Source: Macrostomum hystrix (Eukaryota; Platyhelminthes; Macrostomidae). Taken from it: DNA of 64,000 bases. Position 1 is the first letter of the stretch. Every line of letters starts with the position of its first letter. Below the pieces are notes generated by a model. That model ran no database searches, was not told the origin of the DNA, and worked only from the letters and a program-made list of their open reading frames with translations. This document shows, piece after piece, positions 1 to 12,207 of this stretch. A program made the translations under genes and the position numbers. The stretch spans positions 5,129,001-5,193,000 of the forward strand of contig CATNEN010000038.1 of assembly GCA_950097015.1 (NCBI GenBank). The letters are read 5' to 3'.

Positions 1-103
1 ATACAAATGACACCTAGCATAGTTGGGCTTGGGCTTTCGAACTACTGACCACTCAACTAGAAGTCTCAAGCTCTAGACTGTTTACAAAGTTAATCGTATT
101 AGA

Positions 104-180
104 AACAAAGCCCCAAGCCTTTTGTCCGCGGCTGCGCCGCAAAAATTAATGTGGCCTCGCCACAGAATCGAGCTAGGTAC
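104..180 (-). repeat. Fragment of tRNA-derived SINE family 1
   Basis: The stretch matches the middle of SINE family 1 (full copies at 24599, 34638 and 41627). It has the Pol III B-box region and the following GGCCACAT / GGGCGCAGCCGCGG segment, read on the minus strand. It lies in the first intron of the gene starting at 453. Confidence 0.75.
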
Positions 181-191
181 AGGTAACATAC

Positions 192-453
192 CTAGAATCT
201 GTTTCAGGTGATTCTGTACAACTCCACCCTGATTCTGCGGCGGCGCCGACTTGGCCGCGGGCGAAACAGAGGCGGACGAAGGTTTCAGCGGTTCGACAAT
301 TCTTTCCACAGCTGGGTTGGCATGATCAGTTTCCTCAGGCAGAGAGAACACAACTTTGGGGTTGGCAGCCACAGCAGCAGCAACAGCAGCAGGTGCAGAA
401 GCTGTCGATTTGGCCAGCTCCTCTTCTAGCGGTGAAGGTTTCGCTGTGGACAT
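192..453 (-). CDS. First coding exon of an unrecognised gene, truncated by the window edge
   Basis: An ATG at 451-453 (minus strand) opens about 87 codons rich in Ala, Ser, Pro and Glu. It runs from MSTAKPSPLEEELAKS to NHLKQIL and stops at a good donor, CTAG|GTATGTT, at 195/188. Beyond the donor the frame runs into a SINE fragment (104-180), which supports an exon end there. The remaining exons lie left of the window. The low-complexity, probably disordered N-terminus gives no family match that I recognise. The reading frame stays open upstream of the ATG, so an earlier start in an upstream exon is possible. No signal peptide or membrane segment is visible. Confidence 0.45.
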
Positions 454-510
454 TGTCCTTGATGACGTCAGAGAGGACTGGAATAACGGGCTGGAGTTAT
501 AATTACTCAA

Positions 511-950
511 ATATGAAAGCCTAACAGGTTTAAATAGCTTTGATATTAATTGGGTGGATGTGACGGCCTCCCTAAGTCCATGGACCGGATAATATTGCTT
601 TAACGATTTAACATTTTTTTCGTTCTATTAAAACTAAACACGCAGTTTAAAATGAAAAATATCGAGAAAAGGTAGTTAGTAACTTGAAAAAATTAGTTTT
701 TTAGCGTTCCGGAAGAAAAACACCGTTTATTTCCACATTTTCGACTGTAAATTAAAATGCTCTGCTGGAAGTCATCAATAGTTATTGTGTGAGGGATCAT
801 GTTTAGGGCCTTAGTTAGTAGCTATAATCGGTCTAGAATGAATATTTACTTGTACTTGGAAAATAACTAAACATTAATAAATAATAAAAAACTGTAATAG
901 ACAAAAATAACTTTTATATTGCAAAACATCAAAATACTTTCTAAACGATG
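511..950. other. AT-rich intergenic stretch, no gene seen
   Basis: No long open frame, RNA gene or repeat is evident. It is flanked by the start of the 453 gene and the 951 minisatellite, so the promoter of that minus-strand gene should lie here. Confidence 0.5.
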
Positions 951-2090
951 ACAGTCACTTCTGAAAACTGTGTCAGTCACTTCTGAACACTGTGTCAGTC
1001 ACTTCTGAACACTGTCAGTCACTTCTGAACACTGTCAGTCACTTCTGAACACTGTCAGTCACTTCTGAACACTGTGTCAGTCACTTCTGAACACTGTCAG
1101 TCACTTCTGAACACTGTGTCAGTCACTTCTGAACACTGTGTCAGTCACTTCTGAACACTGTCAGTCACTTCTGAACACTGTCAGTCACTTCTGAACACTG
1201 TGTCAGTCACTTCTGAACACTGTCAGTCACTTCTGAACACTGTGTCAGTCACTTCTGAACACTGTCAGTCACTTCTGAACACTGTGTCAGTCACTTCTGA
1301 ACACTGTGTCAGTCACTTCTGAACACTGTCAGTCACTTCTGAACACTGTGTCAGTCACTTCTGAACACTGTCAGTCACTTCTGAACACTGTGTCAGTCAC
1401 TTCTGAACACTGTGTCAGTCACTTCTGAACACTGTGTCAGTCACTTCTGAATACTGTGTCAGTCACTTCTGAATACTGTCAGTCACTTCTGAACTCTGTG
1501 TCAGTCACTTCTGAACACTGTGTCAGTCAATTCTGAACACTGTCAGTCACTTCTGAACACTGTGACAGTCACTTCTGAACACTGTGTCAGTCACTTCTGA
1601 ACACTGTGACAGTCACTTCTGAACACTGTCAGTCACTTCTGAACACTGTGTCAGTCACTTCTGAACACTGTCAGTCACTTCTGAACACTGTGTCAGTCAC
1701 TTCTGAACACTGTGTCAGTCACTTCTGAACACTGTGTCAGTCACTTCTGAATACTGTGTCAGTCACTTCTGAATACTGTCAGTCACTTCTGAACTCTGTG
1801 TCAGTCACTTCTGAACACTGTCAGTCACTTCTGAACACTGTGTCAGTCAATTCTGAACACTGTCAGTCACTTCTGAACACTGTGACAGTCACTTCTGAAC
1901 ACTGTGTCAGTCACTTCTGAACACTGTGACAGTCACTTCTGAACACTGTGTCAGTCACTTCTGAACACTGTCAGTCACTTCTGAACACTGTGTCAGTCAC
2001 TTCTAACAATGTGTCAGTCACTTCTAACAATGTGTCAGTCACTTCTAACAATGTGTCAGTCACTTCTAACAATGTGTCAGTCACTTTTGA
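951..2090. repeat. Minisatellite, 20/22-bp unit (TGTCAGTCACTTCTGAACAC)
   Basis: More than 50 head-to-tail copies of a unit alternating between 20 and 22 bp, depending on an extra TG (or GA). Variants such as AATACTG, AACTCTG and TCAATTC recur in the same order in two blocks (about 1440-1620 and 1740-1930). This points to duplication of multi-unit blocks. The last units mutate to TTCTAACAATG. It ends about 85 bp downstream of the PSMD10 stop codon, so it may lie in that gene's 3' UTR or flank. Confidence 0.95.
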
Positions 2091-2174
2091 AGGTGGAACA
2101 TGAGAAATAGTTTGACTGTAAAAGAGGGTCAATGACTCAATCGTCGCTTCTAAACCAGCTCAGGTTACGGCCAA

Positions 2175-3393
2175 TCACTTGTTGACATTCTGGGCGAACA
2201 GGTCCAACTGCCGCCTATCAGCGGGACTCGGCGCCAGGTCGGCCGGCGTCCGGCCCTCCTTGTTGGGTTGGGCCAGGCTGGCGCCAGCTTCGATCAGCAG
2301 GCGGGCGTCCTCCAGGCGGCCCTCCTCGCAGGCGAAGTGCAACGGCGAATTGCCGACGGAGTCGCAAGCTGTGACAGAGGCGCCGCGGCTAAGCAGGAGT
2401 CGAGTGACTTCAGTGTGGCCCTGAGGACAATCAGCACTGATTGGAGTTGATACCTGATTGAGCTCTCCTGTGACTCAACTCTCCCCCATCTCATCTCTCC
2501 CGAGTCTCATCTCTCCCGTGTCTAATCTCTCCCGAGTCTCATCTCTCCCGTGTCTAATCTCTCTCGTGTCTAATCTCTCTCGTGTCTAATCTCTCTCGTG
2601 TCTCATCTCTCTCATGTCTAATCTTTCCCGTGTCTAATCTCTCTCGTGTCTAATCTCTCCCGTGTCTGATCTCTCATGTGTCTTATCTCTTCCGTGTCTA
2701 ATCTCCCCCCGTGTCTCATCTCTCCTTTGTCTCATTTATTCACTAATCGGTCTCTTTCCCGACTCGTTTCTTCAGATTATTTCGGCGGCCCTAATTCTCT
2801 AAAAATAAAAGTAACCATCCATATTACTGTTTTGAAATAATCCAATTCAGATTACAGCTTCGAGATAATTCAGTCCTAGGAACTGATTATCGCATGCTTG
2901 TCAGGTAAATTACCTGAGCGCAGCTGCGATGCAGCGGTGTCACGCCGGACGTTGAATCTCTGGGCGCGGCGGCAGCGCCAGCGTCCAACAAAAGGCGGGC
3001 CAGCTCTGGCCGATTCTTAGAAGCTGCATAGTGCAACGGCCGCTGGCCGGTGGCGTTGGCAGCGTCCGGATTGGCTCCGGCAGCTAGCAGTCGCCTAGCA
3101 ACAGCCAGGTGACCAGACGAAGCGGCCAGCATCAAAGGTGTCCAAGACTGATCGTCTGGCGAGTCAACAATAGCTGAGCCATCCGACGCAGACGATGACA
3201 GGACTAATTCAACAAGGCGCTCGGCACCTTTGACGCAGGCCCAGTGGAGAATGCCTCGACCTGAGCTATCACGCTGGCTAGTGAGCAGGTCTACTTGAGT
3301 GTGCTCAGCTAGGCGAGTGCACAACTCTAGCTGGCCATCCTGAAGCAGCTGGGCTGCCTGCTGCACGCTGGATAGGCAAGAACTGCCAGACAT
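2175..3393 (-). CDS. PSMD10: Gankyrin, 26S proteasome assembly chaperone (ankyrin-repeat protein), two exons
   Basis: Exon 1 runs from the ATG at 3393 to 2914 (donor GCTCAG|GTAATT). Exon 2 runs from 2420 (acceptor GTCCTCAG|GGC) to the TGA at 2175-2177. Both junctions are phase 0, and the join falls inside an ankyrin repeat (LHRSCAQ then GHTEVTRLLL), as in gankyrin. The product is 241 residues; vertebrate PSMD10 is 226. Ankyrin repeats are consecutive: GRGILHWAC, SWTPLMLAASSGH, GQRPLHYAASKNR, TPLHRSCAQ, NSPLHFACEEGR, RTPADLA. Gankyrin binds the C-domain of the Rpt3 ATPase and helps assemble the proteasome base; in mammals it also binds CDK4 and MDM2. Those roles come from the family, not from this sequence. 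The 493-bp intron carries a CT-rich satellite. Another short ankyrin protein cannot be excluded, but the length and the LHYAASKNR match make PSMD10 the best call. Confidence 0.88.
2468..2750. repeat. Intronic 16-bp CT-rich satellite (TCTCATCTCTCCCGTG family)
   Basis: About 17 degenerate units of the 16-bp repeat that also builds the arrays at 13331 and 27982. It sits wholly in the PSMD10 intron, so the pre-mRNA carries the GA-rich strand. It begins about 40 bp upstream of the exon 2 acceptor. Confidence 0.85.
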
Positions 3394-3417
3394 CAAACAA
3401 CACCAACTGCAAAAATT

Positions 3418-6400
3418 ATGTTAACAAATTCCATTTCCGTGACCATATTCACAAACCTAACCTTAGTCGATCCGGACCACACTACACAACTAGCTTTAAT
3501 TACTGATCTCCATTGTCCAGGTCAAACGAATCCTCTATCTAATGGAAAATATGCCAATTTTTTAAGAAATATTGTTTTAATATACATTCTAAATATACAC
3601 TATGTATATTTACTATAAATATTGATAATTATACAAATTAAAATCTTTTAAAGACATTTTAAAGTAATTTTTAAAGCTCGAAGACAATGTTGCTCAAGAG
3701 ACTTCTGACAAGTTGCATCTGTATGGGTAGATTTTACAAGCCAATACAAAAAAATTACAAATACATGTTACATTGTTCCATTAATCTACTTAGTTTTGTA
3801 AAAAAGCAATTATATGTGAAACTATTGCCCCACCTCTACTGCAATGAATAATGGCTGTTTTATCAAATGTATGTTTAGCAACTACCATAAATTAAGAAAC
3901 TGCTATAAAAATTTCCTATTGAATCAAATCTAAAAAACTTTTTGAGATCCTGTTAAGTGTGCAGGCAAACTTTGATCCCAGGTGTGCCAATTAGAAAAAT
4001 TATTAAATACCTGCAGACTAACTTCTGAGTTAAGATTTTCTAGTTTTTTGTATACAAAAAGACCAGCAAAGGATACAAAAACCTTAAAACAGTTTTTTAT
4101 TACAAATAAACATAATGAAGACATTACTGCAAATAACAAATATGACCTAACTTATGATATAGAAAGCCTTCAAAAACAATAAGCTTTAAGTCCCAAGTAA
4201 TGTTGAGATTATGCCTGTGGTGCTATATGTGCCGTGCTTCAACTGCTGCCACCTGCTGACAAAATAGCATTCTGACACTACTTTGATTTTTAACTCTATT
4301 AAGACATTGCACCGCCTGCTTTAAGACTATAAAAATGCACCAGATTTGTGTTTATGATTTTTTACTTATTCCACATGGACAAATTGCATTAGCCAAGAAC
4401 ATATTTGCAATGGCACCCAACACCAATAGATTTCCTTGGGTATACAGGACACTGTCAATGTAGAGCTCTATTTTCTTCAACAAGGAAAGTAGTCAGTTAA
4501 TTGGCATAATAAACAATAGTCCTATAATAGTCTTAACAAGCAAGGTTTTTTTCTATCTAATGTTTGAATTGTGTATAGTCATCTATTGACATTGATCACT
4601 ATCTAATAATCTGGTCTTACAATGCATAAATATATAATACAGCTTGAACATAAACCAAGCAATGTCTTTTATTTACTAGGCTGCTAGCCCAATTAAACAC
4701 TTAAACACCACTTTGTAGAAGTTTTTGTAGACCACAAAATATTAAGCACAAATTTTTATGATAATACTTTTTTGTGGGTTGGTTGGTATGAAATTCTTTC
4801 TTACTTGCTACTTACTTTCTAAAAATGAAGCATGGAGGAAAGGGATGGAAAATATCTTTGCCAAGTGTTGAAATGTCTTACCACTTAGAACTCTTTTATT
4901 TATCCCAGTTTTTTACACCTTCACTTTATGACTCTATAACAATAAACATTTGCTACCAATACAGGGTAACTAGTTGTTTTGGCCATAATCATTTTCAGCC
5001 TCAAGCCAGTTCCACCGAATTGTAAAATAATACATTTTTTGGGAATCAATTTAATTTTTTTGTTAATACTATCAACAATGATATAGAAAACAATTGACGT
5101 TTAAAGTACAAACTTACTAGTTTATAAAAATGTTAAACCCAAGTTTGGGTACTAACAAGTTCCGTTTCTGTGTTAGAGTCAAACTCTTTTAATTTGACTT
5201 TGTTTTTTAAGAAATTAAGTTGCATACATTTTAATCAAAGAGCTAAGGCGCCAGAAAAAAAGTGGGCTCCTAGACATATACTGTCAAAATGGCATTTGAA
5301 AAGATAAATGCCAGATGATCTTTCTAAGAATCATATAATAAAACAAGTTTTTATTACTTGGCAACATACATGCCCAAAATTTCATCCATCTGGTGTGACT
5401 TACTTCTTATCCAGATTTGGGACTTAGTTCCTCCCAATTGCATCCTAATTTTCAATTTGTATATGACTTATCTTGCCTTTTTCTCCTTTCTTCTTTACCT
5501 TTCTCTCTTTTCTCCCTTCTTTATTTTCTCTTTCTCTTCCTTTTCTTTCTCTCTTCCCCCAATTTTTGTTTTTTTGTCTTTGATTTTGTGACTTACCTTA
5601 GCAGGCGGCCATTTCACCCATCTGGTTTGGATAGGTTGGAGGGGTGTTAGGCATGTATGTTTTTAGTTTGTATAGTTTGTGTTTCACTGTATTACATATA
5701 TAGTAGGCCTAGTCATAGTAGCACATGTTACAGAGCATGCCCTTACTTATGTCATTTTAACAATGCTGTTTTCAATAATAACTTCAATCAACTAAGTTTA
5801 ACAAAGTAACTTTTTTTGCATTGTAATCTACAGTGATTTATCAATGTTATCAAAAACAGACAGCAGACAAAAGCATAACTAAAACAATCAAATGTGGGCC
5901 AAAATAGTTTTGGGCTGAAATGGTTATGGCCAATATTGCTTGTGCCAAAACAACCAGAATTGAGAATTCCAATACAGAAATTCATCAGAATAAAAAGTAA
6001 TTGCAAGTAAAAAATAATAGTTGAACACATCAAGTGAAGGTGTAAAAAATCCTGGATTAATAAAAGAGTTCCAAATTAAAGTATGTGTTATACTTTCATT
6101 GCACACTTTTCCGCATGTTAGTTTTACAAGTTAAACAACATTACTACTAGTTTTACTTTTACTATATAAAGTACCAGTTTTAATCTTACTAAAACTTATC
6201 GACAGAGCTAATAGTGCTACGTAGTAGGTGCAATGCAATATTCGCAAACGCAGCTTGGCCCATACTTAACGTGCAGAATAACATGCGGCGTGCGTGCGGA
6301 AGTTCAACACATAAAAGCCCTAGGATACTAAGCAAAATCAGTGCTTTAGACAAATCTATAAAAACAGTAGCTGTACCACGGCCTTCGATTTTATTAACAT

Positions 6401-6670
6401 TTATACTTTAAGGTAAGGCGAAAATTAATGCTTTATACATCACTGTCTTTGACCAAACGTCTTTTTTTCTTAGTTTTTTTTTCGAGGTTTCTTTTTATTA
6501 TTTTTAACTATAACTTGTTTTCTAGAAAAGTATCTTAAACAAAGGTTTATACTGAAACCCTAAAGCTAAATCTTACGCGCACTTTGTTGAACCACAGAAC
6601 AAATTTTTAACTTTTTAAATTACATGAAAATAATTTTTTGTTGACGTCTATATTTTGCTAATCGTAAATT
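3418..6670. other. AT-rich intergenic region, no gene supported
   Basis: Only short open frames without splice or homology support are present. The single structured stretch is a polypyrimidine tract at 5477-5583. No RNA gene or SINE copy is recognised. Confidence 0.5.
5477..5583. repeat. Polypyrimidine tract
   Basis: Over 100 bp of almost pure T and C. The open frames across it, which read as Phe/Leu/Ser-rich peptides, are a compositional effect. Confidence 0.8.
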
Positions 6671-6674
6671 TCAG

Positions 6675-7124
6675 CCGTGTTGACGACTCTTAGGCTACAT
6701 CGAACATGCTCGACGGTCGCCGAATAGGCAACTCCGAACATGTTCTTTGTTCCGAGAACATGTTCTTTTAAATTAATAATGCTGATTAATGTATACTAAA
6801 TACCGCTAGGTGAAGAAAAAATAATGAAGAAAAAACTATGCCTTCCTTGGCATGAGGTCAACAAACAAGACAGAGTTAAACCATACTATAAATGTCTAGT
6901 AATATCCTAGTTCACCAGCACTTAACGTACACATTAGCCAGCAATATAGTTTTCTCTCAACGGCGCATTCAGCACGTAGCTACATATATATTTTTACAAT
7001 ACGAAGCCTTATAAATTAAAAAGAACATGTTCTCGGAACAAACAACATGTGCGGGAGTTGCCTAATAGGTGACCGTCGCGCATGTTCGATTACCGTTTCT
7101 TAGACCCTGTCTCTGTCAACACGG
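6675..7124. mobile_element. MITE-like element with about 100-bp terminal inverted repeats
   Basis: The left arm (about 6675-6770) and the reverse complement of the right arm (about 7019-7124) align over about 100 bp. Both start CCGTGTTGAC and go on through TCGAACATG, CGACGGTC, AGGCAACTC and GTTCCGAGAACATGTTCTTTT. The outermost 10 bp match exactly. About 250 bp of AT-rich, non-coding DNA lie between, so this is a non-autonomous, foldback-type DNA element. The arms carry repeated GAACATGTTC palindromes. A target-site duplication is not clear; AAATTT occurs just outside both ends in different spacing. Confidence 0.8.
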
Positions 7125-9475
7125 GTGTAAATTTCCATATCAATGTAATTCGGTAATAAATGAAATCGATTTATGAACTAGTGAATAAATAAAGGTAGTA
7201 GCTATCGTCGATTCGGCTCAGCTGCAACAAGAAGCCTGTTTTGCAAAAATTATATTTGTTTATTTGGTTATTTAAATACTTGCGAGCAATAAATACGATT
7301 CGTGTAATGTATTTGCCTAGACATATTTAATTCTTGTGTATTTAGATTGTCTGACTTGAAATTTCTCTTCATATTAATGTGAGACAATATACGTACATAC
7401 GCACTTTTACCACGCACTTGTAAGCATATACTAGTATATTTATGGATGCAGTTGTTTTATTCACAAATTTTAATTTATTAAAATATATACGAAACCAATG
7501 AACGATTTGCGTAGAGTTTGCGCGCTGACTGTGCACTTTTGTTCGCTCGTATAGACTGAAATAGCAGTCTTCGACCAATCGTTTTAATTTCGAATGGCGA
7601 TCACACCAAATCACTTTCATTAAATTTGGGCAGTTTAAATTAGTACGCAAATGAAAACGAAATTGAAGACGAGCATTTGAGCGAGACAAATAGTTTGGTA
7701 TATTAGTAAAACGTTAACATAACAGCATTACGTCTACGCTAACGAAAAAGCATGCCGCCGTCACATAGATAGGGAAAGTTGGAACAGCTGGCCGAGAGGA
7801 TTATTAAATATAATAATTTAAAATAATCAAAGCAACGAAGTAAATAGCAAATATTACTAGACTGCTGCTCACGAGGTGGTCAAATAAAAAATTTCATTAA
7901 ATCTCAACGTGAGTAAATGTCTACAGTAAAGTAAGTTAAAAGTTTGAGTAGGACAAAAGTGCGTCAACATGAACAAACGAGGTTTAAAGGTTTAAAGGTT
8001 TAAAAGGAGGAACAAAGAAAAGAACAAAAGAGTTACAATAGTGTAATAAACATTTTTTGTAAATTTCACTTTCGTACATCAAAAGGTAAAAACGTGTTTT
8101 TCGAGGTGCAAAAATTCTCATTTTTTCTAAGTTTGGCATGAAGCAGTTTAAAGGTCGCGCGTCAGCGTCAGCGTCAGCGCGACCTTTGAGCTGCTGAACT
8201 ATTGACTGTTCTACAAAAGTACAGGTGTGCTTAAAAAGTACATTTTTATTGGTGCATTTTGAGGCCTTCTTATGTAGAGAAGACAGCCTTCTAAAGGCTT
8301 AGTGTCGCACGTTTCTACAATCATCTGGATGTTGCCTAAATTACTGGGTTGGTTTCAGTTTGTTATAGTGCATTGCACGATTTTTTCTGGCTTTAAAGTT
8401 CAAAAACGTGTTTTTGGTCAGTTTTCGTCTTTTTTTACTTATAGAATCAGCCCTAAGTGCAATATAATTGTCACTGTACCGCTTTCCTAAAATTTATGAC
8501 AAAGCTTGGTATACTCACAAGTTGCACCCTCAATGCATTCAAAAGACACAATTTGTGCAACGTGGCCATATCTCATTCGAATTCCACACGCAAAAAAATT
8601 GAAAACTTTGGGGTGCAAAATGACATTGGCAAAAACTGCAATTAAAAAAAACTGTGCATTGTTTTAAAATTTTAACATCTGACTGTTTAGGGCATAAATC
8701 CAGGAACAATGTTTTTCAGCTACAAACCTCTAAACTGTAGATGTGCTGTACCTCGCTAGAAAGAGCCGTCCAAGCACCTGACTAGTGACGCTAAACTCGT
8801 TTCTTAATGTTTTACTGGTCAAAAGTTCAAAATTTTCTTCAATATATAAAGGTAAAATATTTGAAGTTTTTGCTGCCTTTCTCAGCCCCAGAATGATATG
8901 AAGAGTTGATCATTTACAAAATTGTCAATTAATATGTTGGCAACCATGCCTAATAGGCAGCTTGGCTGCTTCATAAAACGAGCTTCAAAAATTTTGACCA
9001 AAGAACGACTGTCAATTCTACGTCAAAATGTATGATACCTTTAATTGAAATGGCATACAAATGAAAGACCTTTCAAAGAAGTTTGGCGTATTACAAAACG
9101 CAATAATTGAAAAGAATAATCTTTCAATTAATTCGTCTCGCGTAGGTCTAGTGTTATTTTCTTATATTTAGTTTCATTTTGTGCTTGCAATTGTAAGAAT
9201 TTAAAACGTTTTTTCGCAAAAACGATTTCTCTTAATGACAACCACGGCTTGTCAGCAGCAGCGTTAGGGTCCCGGTTCCTTGTTCTCGAGCTAGTTTCCA
9301 GCAAATTAAACTATAATAATTATTTAAAAGTCGGCACTCCTTAACTTTAGCTAATCTTTCGCTCCGACGACGCTCGCACTTACGACACAAACCGTCCTTT
9401 CAAATTATATTTAAGTTCGCGCCAGATTTCTAAGAAAGATGAAGTTAACAAAAATAAATAGTGACATTGTTACAA
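7125..9475. other. Intergenic, AT-rich, no gene supported
   Basis: Open frames are short and lack start or splice context. Small local repeats occur (GGTTTAAA three times near 7981; GCGTCA three times near 8160), but no gene or recognised mobile element. Confidence 0.45.
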
Positions 9476-9612
9476 TTTATTGATTTATTTATTTATGTAT
9501 GTATTTATTTATTTAGTTATTTACCTATTTATTGATTTATTTATTTACGTATTTATTTATTTATTTATTTATTTGTTTGTTTGTTTGTTTGTGTATTCAT
9601 TTATTTATTTGT
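9476..9612. repeat. (TTTA)n-type microsatellite
   Basis: Imperfect TTTA/TTTG tetranucleotides, read as a Tyr/Leu/Ile-rich frame. There is no reason to treat that frame as a protein. Confidence 0.9.
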
Positions 9613-11180
9613 TTTGCTTCTTTTGTGTTTTATTTATTCATTTTTATATTGTACTCGATGCTTTCCCTGAAATAAACTTTGGCCCCTATAAATACCCCAT
9701 CATAGAACGGTACTTATATGTCTGTTTCCTACTTCCTCTGCTTTTTCCCTTGTCTATATATTTTGCGTTTTGGCAAAAAAACTTTTTCCAGTTATATTCC
9801 TCGTGGTTTTCAGCAAATCAAGGTACCATTTTTTATCAACTCAATTGCCAAGTTTTGGTGATATTATTAAGTCAGCAATGGTACTTTGTACTTGACTGTA
9901 CTTAAAAAGTTTGTCATGTTGGCGACACTTGGAAGTACATGGAAGTGGGTCAGTCGAAATGTAGCTCAAACATGGAATACTTGGGAAGTACTTGGAAGTT
10001 ATTATCTGATATAGTTTGGTATCAATACTTGAAAGTAACTTTAAATTCAAAATTAACATCCCCAACTTGCCAAGCTTCTAACAATACTTTGCAGTAATTA
10101 TTCAAGTATGTCATGTTTACTTTCAAAGTTACTTAGTCAAGTTTATCATAATATTTTTTCACGGGAGACGCTGACAGTCTAAAAGCATATCGATCGACTG
10201 ATAAATTTTGGATTGGGATAAGCAATGCTAAAAGCTAGATAAAAATATTTTTTAGGCTACAATTCATGATAGAGAAAATACAGTTCATATCGCGCTAAAA
10301 AGAAAGTACTTTAGGAAACAGAAACTACAGAATAGCTTTACCGAATATAAATTAAAGTGCGTTGATACTTGATGTGCTGTAGACTGCTGAGCAGCCTCCA
10401 GGCAATCTGTGAGTCAGGCTGTTCTAGGTCTGTGGGAGGGCTAGGGTTGGTAGTTAGTGTTTCCCGTGCACTGTCACTTCCGCTCGCCACCCCCCCTCCT
10501 CTCTCGTTCTCTCGTTCCAGCTCTGTCTGCGCACTGAGTCACATTGCACACCATGGTGCAATCGCTTAAGTTCGGAAGAAGACTGGCATAACAACGCTCA
10601 AATGCTCCTACTATAAGTAGAGCACAGTCCGACGAATCCTTGAGATGGTGTTAGTACCGCGGTAGCACAACTTCTGTACGAATATGGCACGTTTCTGTCC
10701 TCCAGTCTTCATGCGTTTCACATCGATTGTGTTCTCTTGCAATCTTTGTATCTTATCTGCTAACATTATTGTGAAGCAAGGCCGTGTGTTGCATTTAGAA
10801 GCATAGCACATCGCCAGGCTTCAGAGCAGGGAACCAAAGTAGCAGGAATTACTGCTAGAGCCTAAATAGCGACCGAGGAAATTAGGTGATCTAGCCTGAC
10901 TACCAGGTTGCTCCACTGCTACGAGGCATTCAGTGTTGAGGCCGGTATAAACTCTCTCTCTCGGAATCTAGTTCCTGTCTTGGTTATTTGCCAATTGTGT
11001 GTGCCACGCTACCACAGGTACAACATACTTCTAATGCAACCATACCTTCACCTTCAAGATAATGTTTAACTTGGAACAATGTCAATAAAATATATTTTAA
11101 TATGCATCCTTTAGATTCAACTGAATGGTCCAGTAGCTCATATGTTAGTTAGTGATTTCACTGCTGTTTTACACAATCAT
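9613..11180. other. Intergenic, no gene supported
   Basis: Around 9890-10130, diverged copies of a short motif near ACTTGGAAGTAC recur. A minus-strand frame at 10611-10811 is open for 66 codons but has no recognisable domain. The 3' end of the lectin gene at 11182 must fall just inside this stretch. Confidence 0.4.
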
Positions 11181-11181
11181 T

Positions 11182-11895
11182 TCAGACGACCTTGACCAGC
11201 TTGGTCCAGTTCGGGTCCGTCTCGATGGCGTCGCCAACGCTGGCGTCGGTGAAGTCCAGCATCCTGCAGCTGCCGCTGGCTTTGTTGTAGATGGCGGCTC
11301 TGCACTGCCACCTGTCGGCGCAGCGGAGCGCGCACTCGATCTGGAACTTTACATTACTAACCTCAGTGAAGCAGTAGTTCGGGCTGATGTTGCCGAGGCG
11401 CAGGAAGTCAGTCCGCTTGAACCAGCTGCTGTTGGGTGTCACCAGCGGCTGGCACAGAAATGAATAGTTGAATATAAATCTGGTGTCAGTAACTCCTGTG
11501 GGGTAAACAATGCCGAAGTCGTCTGTCGCATCGACATTGTCAGGCCTATTGGGCTCCCAGTCAGCAGACTCAAGCTGAGCGATGTTGCCGTTGGTGAGCT
11601 GCCAGCCGATGCGATTGGTGCCTCTCTCGATCAGCAAGTCGTTGAGGCCGATGTAGGATTGATTGGTGACCAGTTCAGTCCTGGCAGCTCTGATGAGCCC
11701 CAGGTCGATGGCCAGCTCGCCTCCGATACTGAGGCAGAATTCGGCAGCCTGGCACCAGTTCGCCCTGTTGCTGGCATTCCAGTAGGTGCAGTGCCCGCTA
11801 GACAGTCGGGTGAACGGACTGGGACAGGCGGAGCTGCACACTGCGGAGTTGATGCAGGCCCAGATGAAAATCAAGAGCACGGTGAACTTGGACAT
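11182..11895 (-). CDS. Secreted C-type lectin-like protein with C-terminal PAN/apple-like domain
   Basis: A single open frame of 237 residues from an ATG at 11893-11895. Residues 1-22 (MSKFTVLLIFIWACINSAVC) are a clear signal peptide. Residues about 24-150 fit a C-type lectin-like domain: the paired cysteines, a WCQAAEFC helix and an EPN motif (WEPNRPDN), which in classical lectins helps bind Ca2+ and mannose-type sugars. The usual third cysteine and WND triplet after EPN are not evident, so sugar binding is uncertain. Residues about 165-215 have the PAN/apple spacing (C..IECALRCADRWQCRAAIY..C). Expected location is outside the cell. Its closest relative is the neighbouring gene at 14900-15681, in the same orientation, and both end in a similar PxWxKL tail. 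Confidence 0.75.
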   Translation of the reverse strand: MSKFTVLLIFIWACINSAVCSSACPSPFTRLSSGHCTYWNASNRANWCQAAEFCLSIGGELAIDLGLIRAARTELVTNQSYIGLNDLLIERGTNRIGWQLTNGNIAQLESADWEPNRPDNVDATDDFGIVYPTGVTDTRFIFNYSFLCQPLVTPNSSWFKRTDFLRLGNISPNYCFTEVSNVKFQIECALRCADRWQCRAAIYNKASGSCRMLDFTDASVGDAIETDPNWTKLVKVV

Positions 11896-12207
11896 TGCAA
11901 TCGTCGCGTTTTTCTGCCGGCTTCAATATTTCCTGGCGACAGACGGTAAAGAAAGCAACGAACCTCGCAAAAAAATTAGCGGCAGGTTTAATTCTTCCAA
12001 TAGAAGCTGCTTGGACAATTTTATGGGAGAAATTGTCTGGGGCACGATTTTAGAACATCGTTTGATGCCAGCATTTATACACACACTCATTTTTTCTATT
12101 GCAGTTGTAGACGTTTTACGGGCTAGCATTCAAAAGCTTGCTAGCAGCTTTTCCGGACCAGCTGATACGCCAATTGGCTTCTGCAAACCCTCCCGCGTCT
12201 CGTCACC

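Noticed and set aside
951-2090. CRISPR array
   Set aside because: Repeats are contiguous with no unique spacers, the genome is eukaryotic, and no cas genes are present; the same holds for the other arrays.
9480-9905. 141-codon membrane-like protein
   Set aside because: Its hydrophobic part is the TTTA microsatellite and the rest is AT-rich with no domain.
10369-10811. Spliced-leader or other small RNA gene suggested by local G+C and C-rich context
   Set aside because: No tandem copies, Sm site or recognisable secondary structure could be supported.
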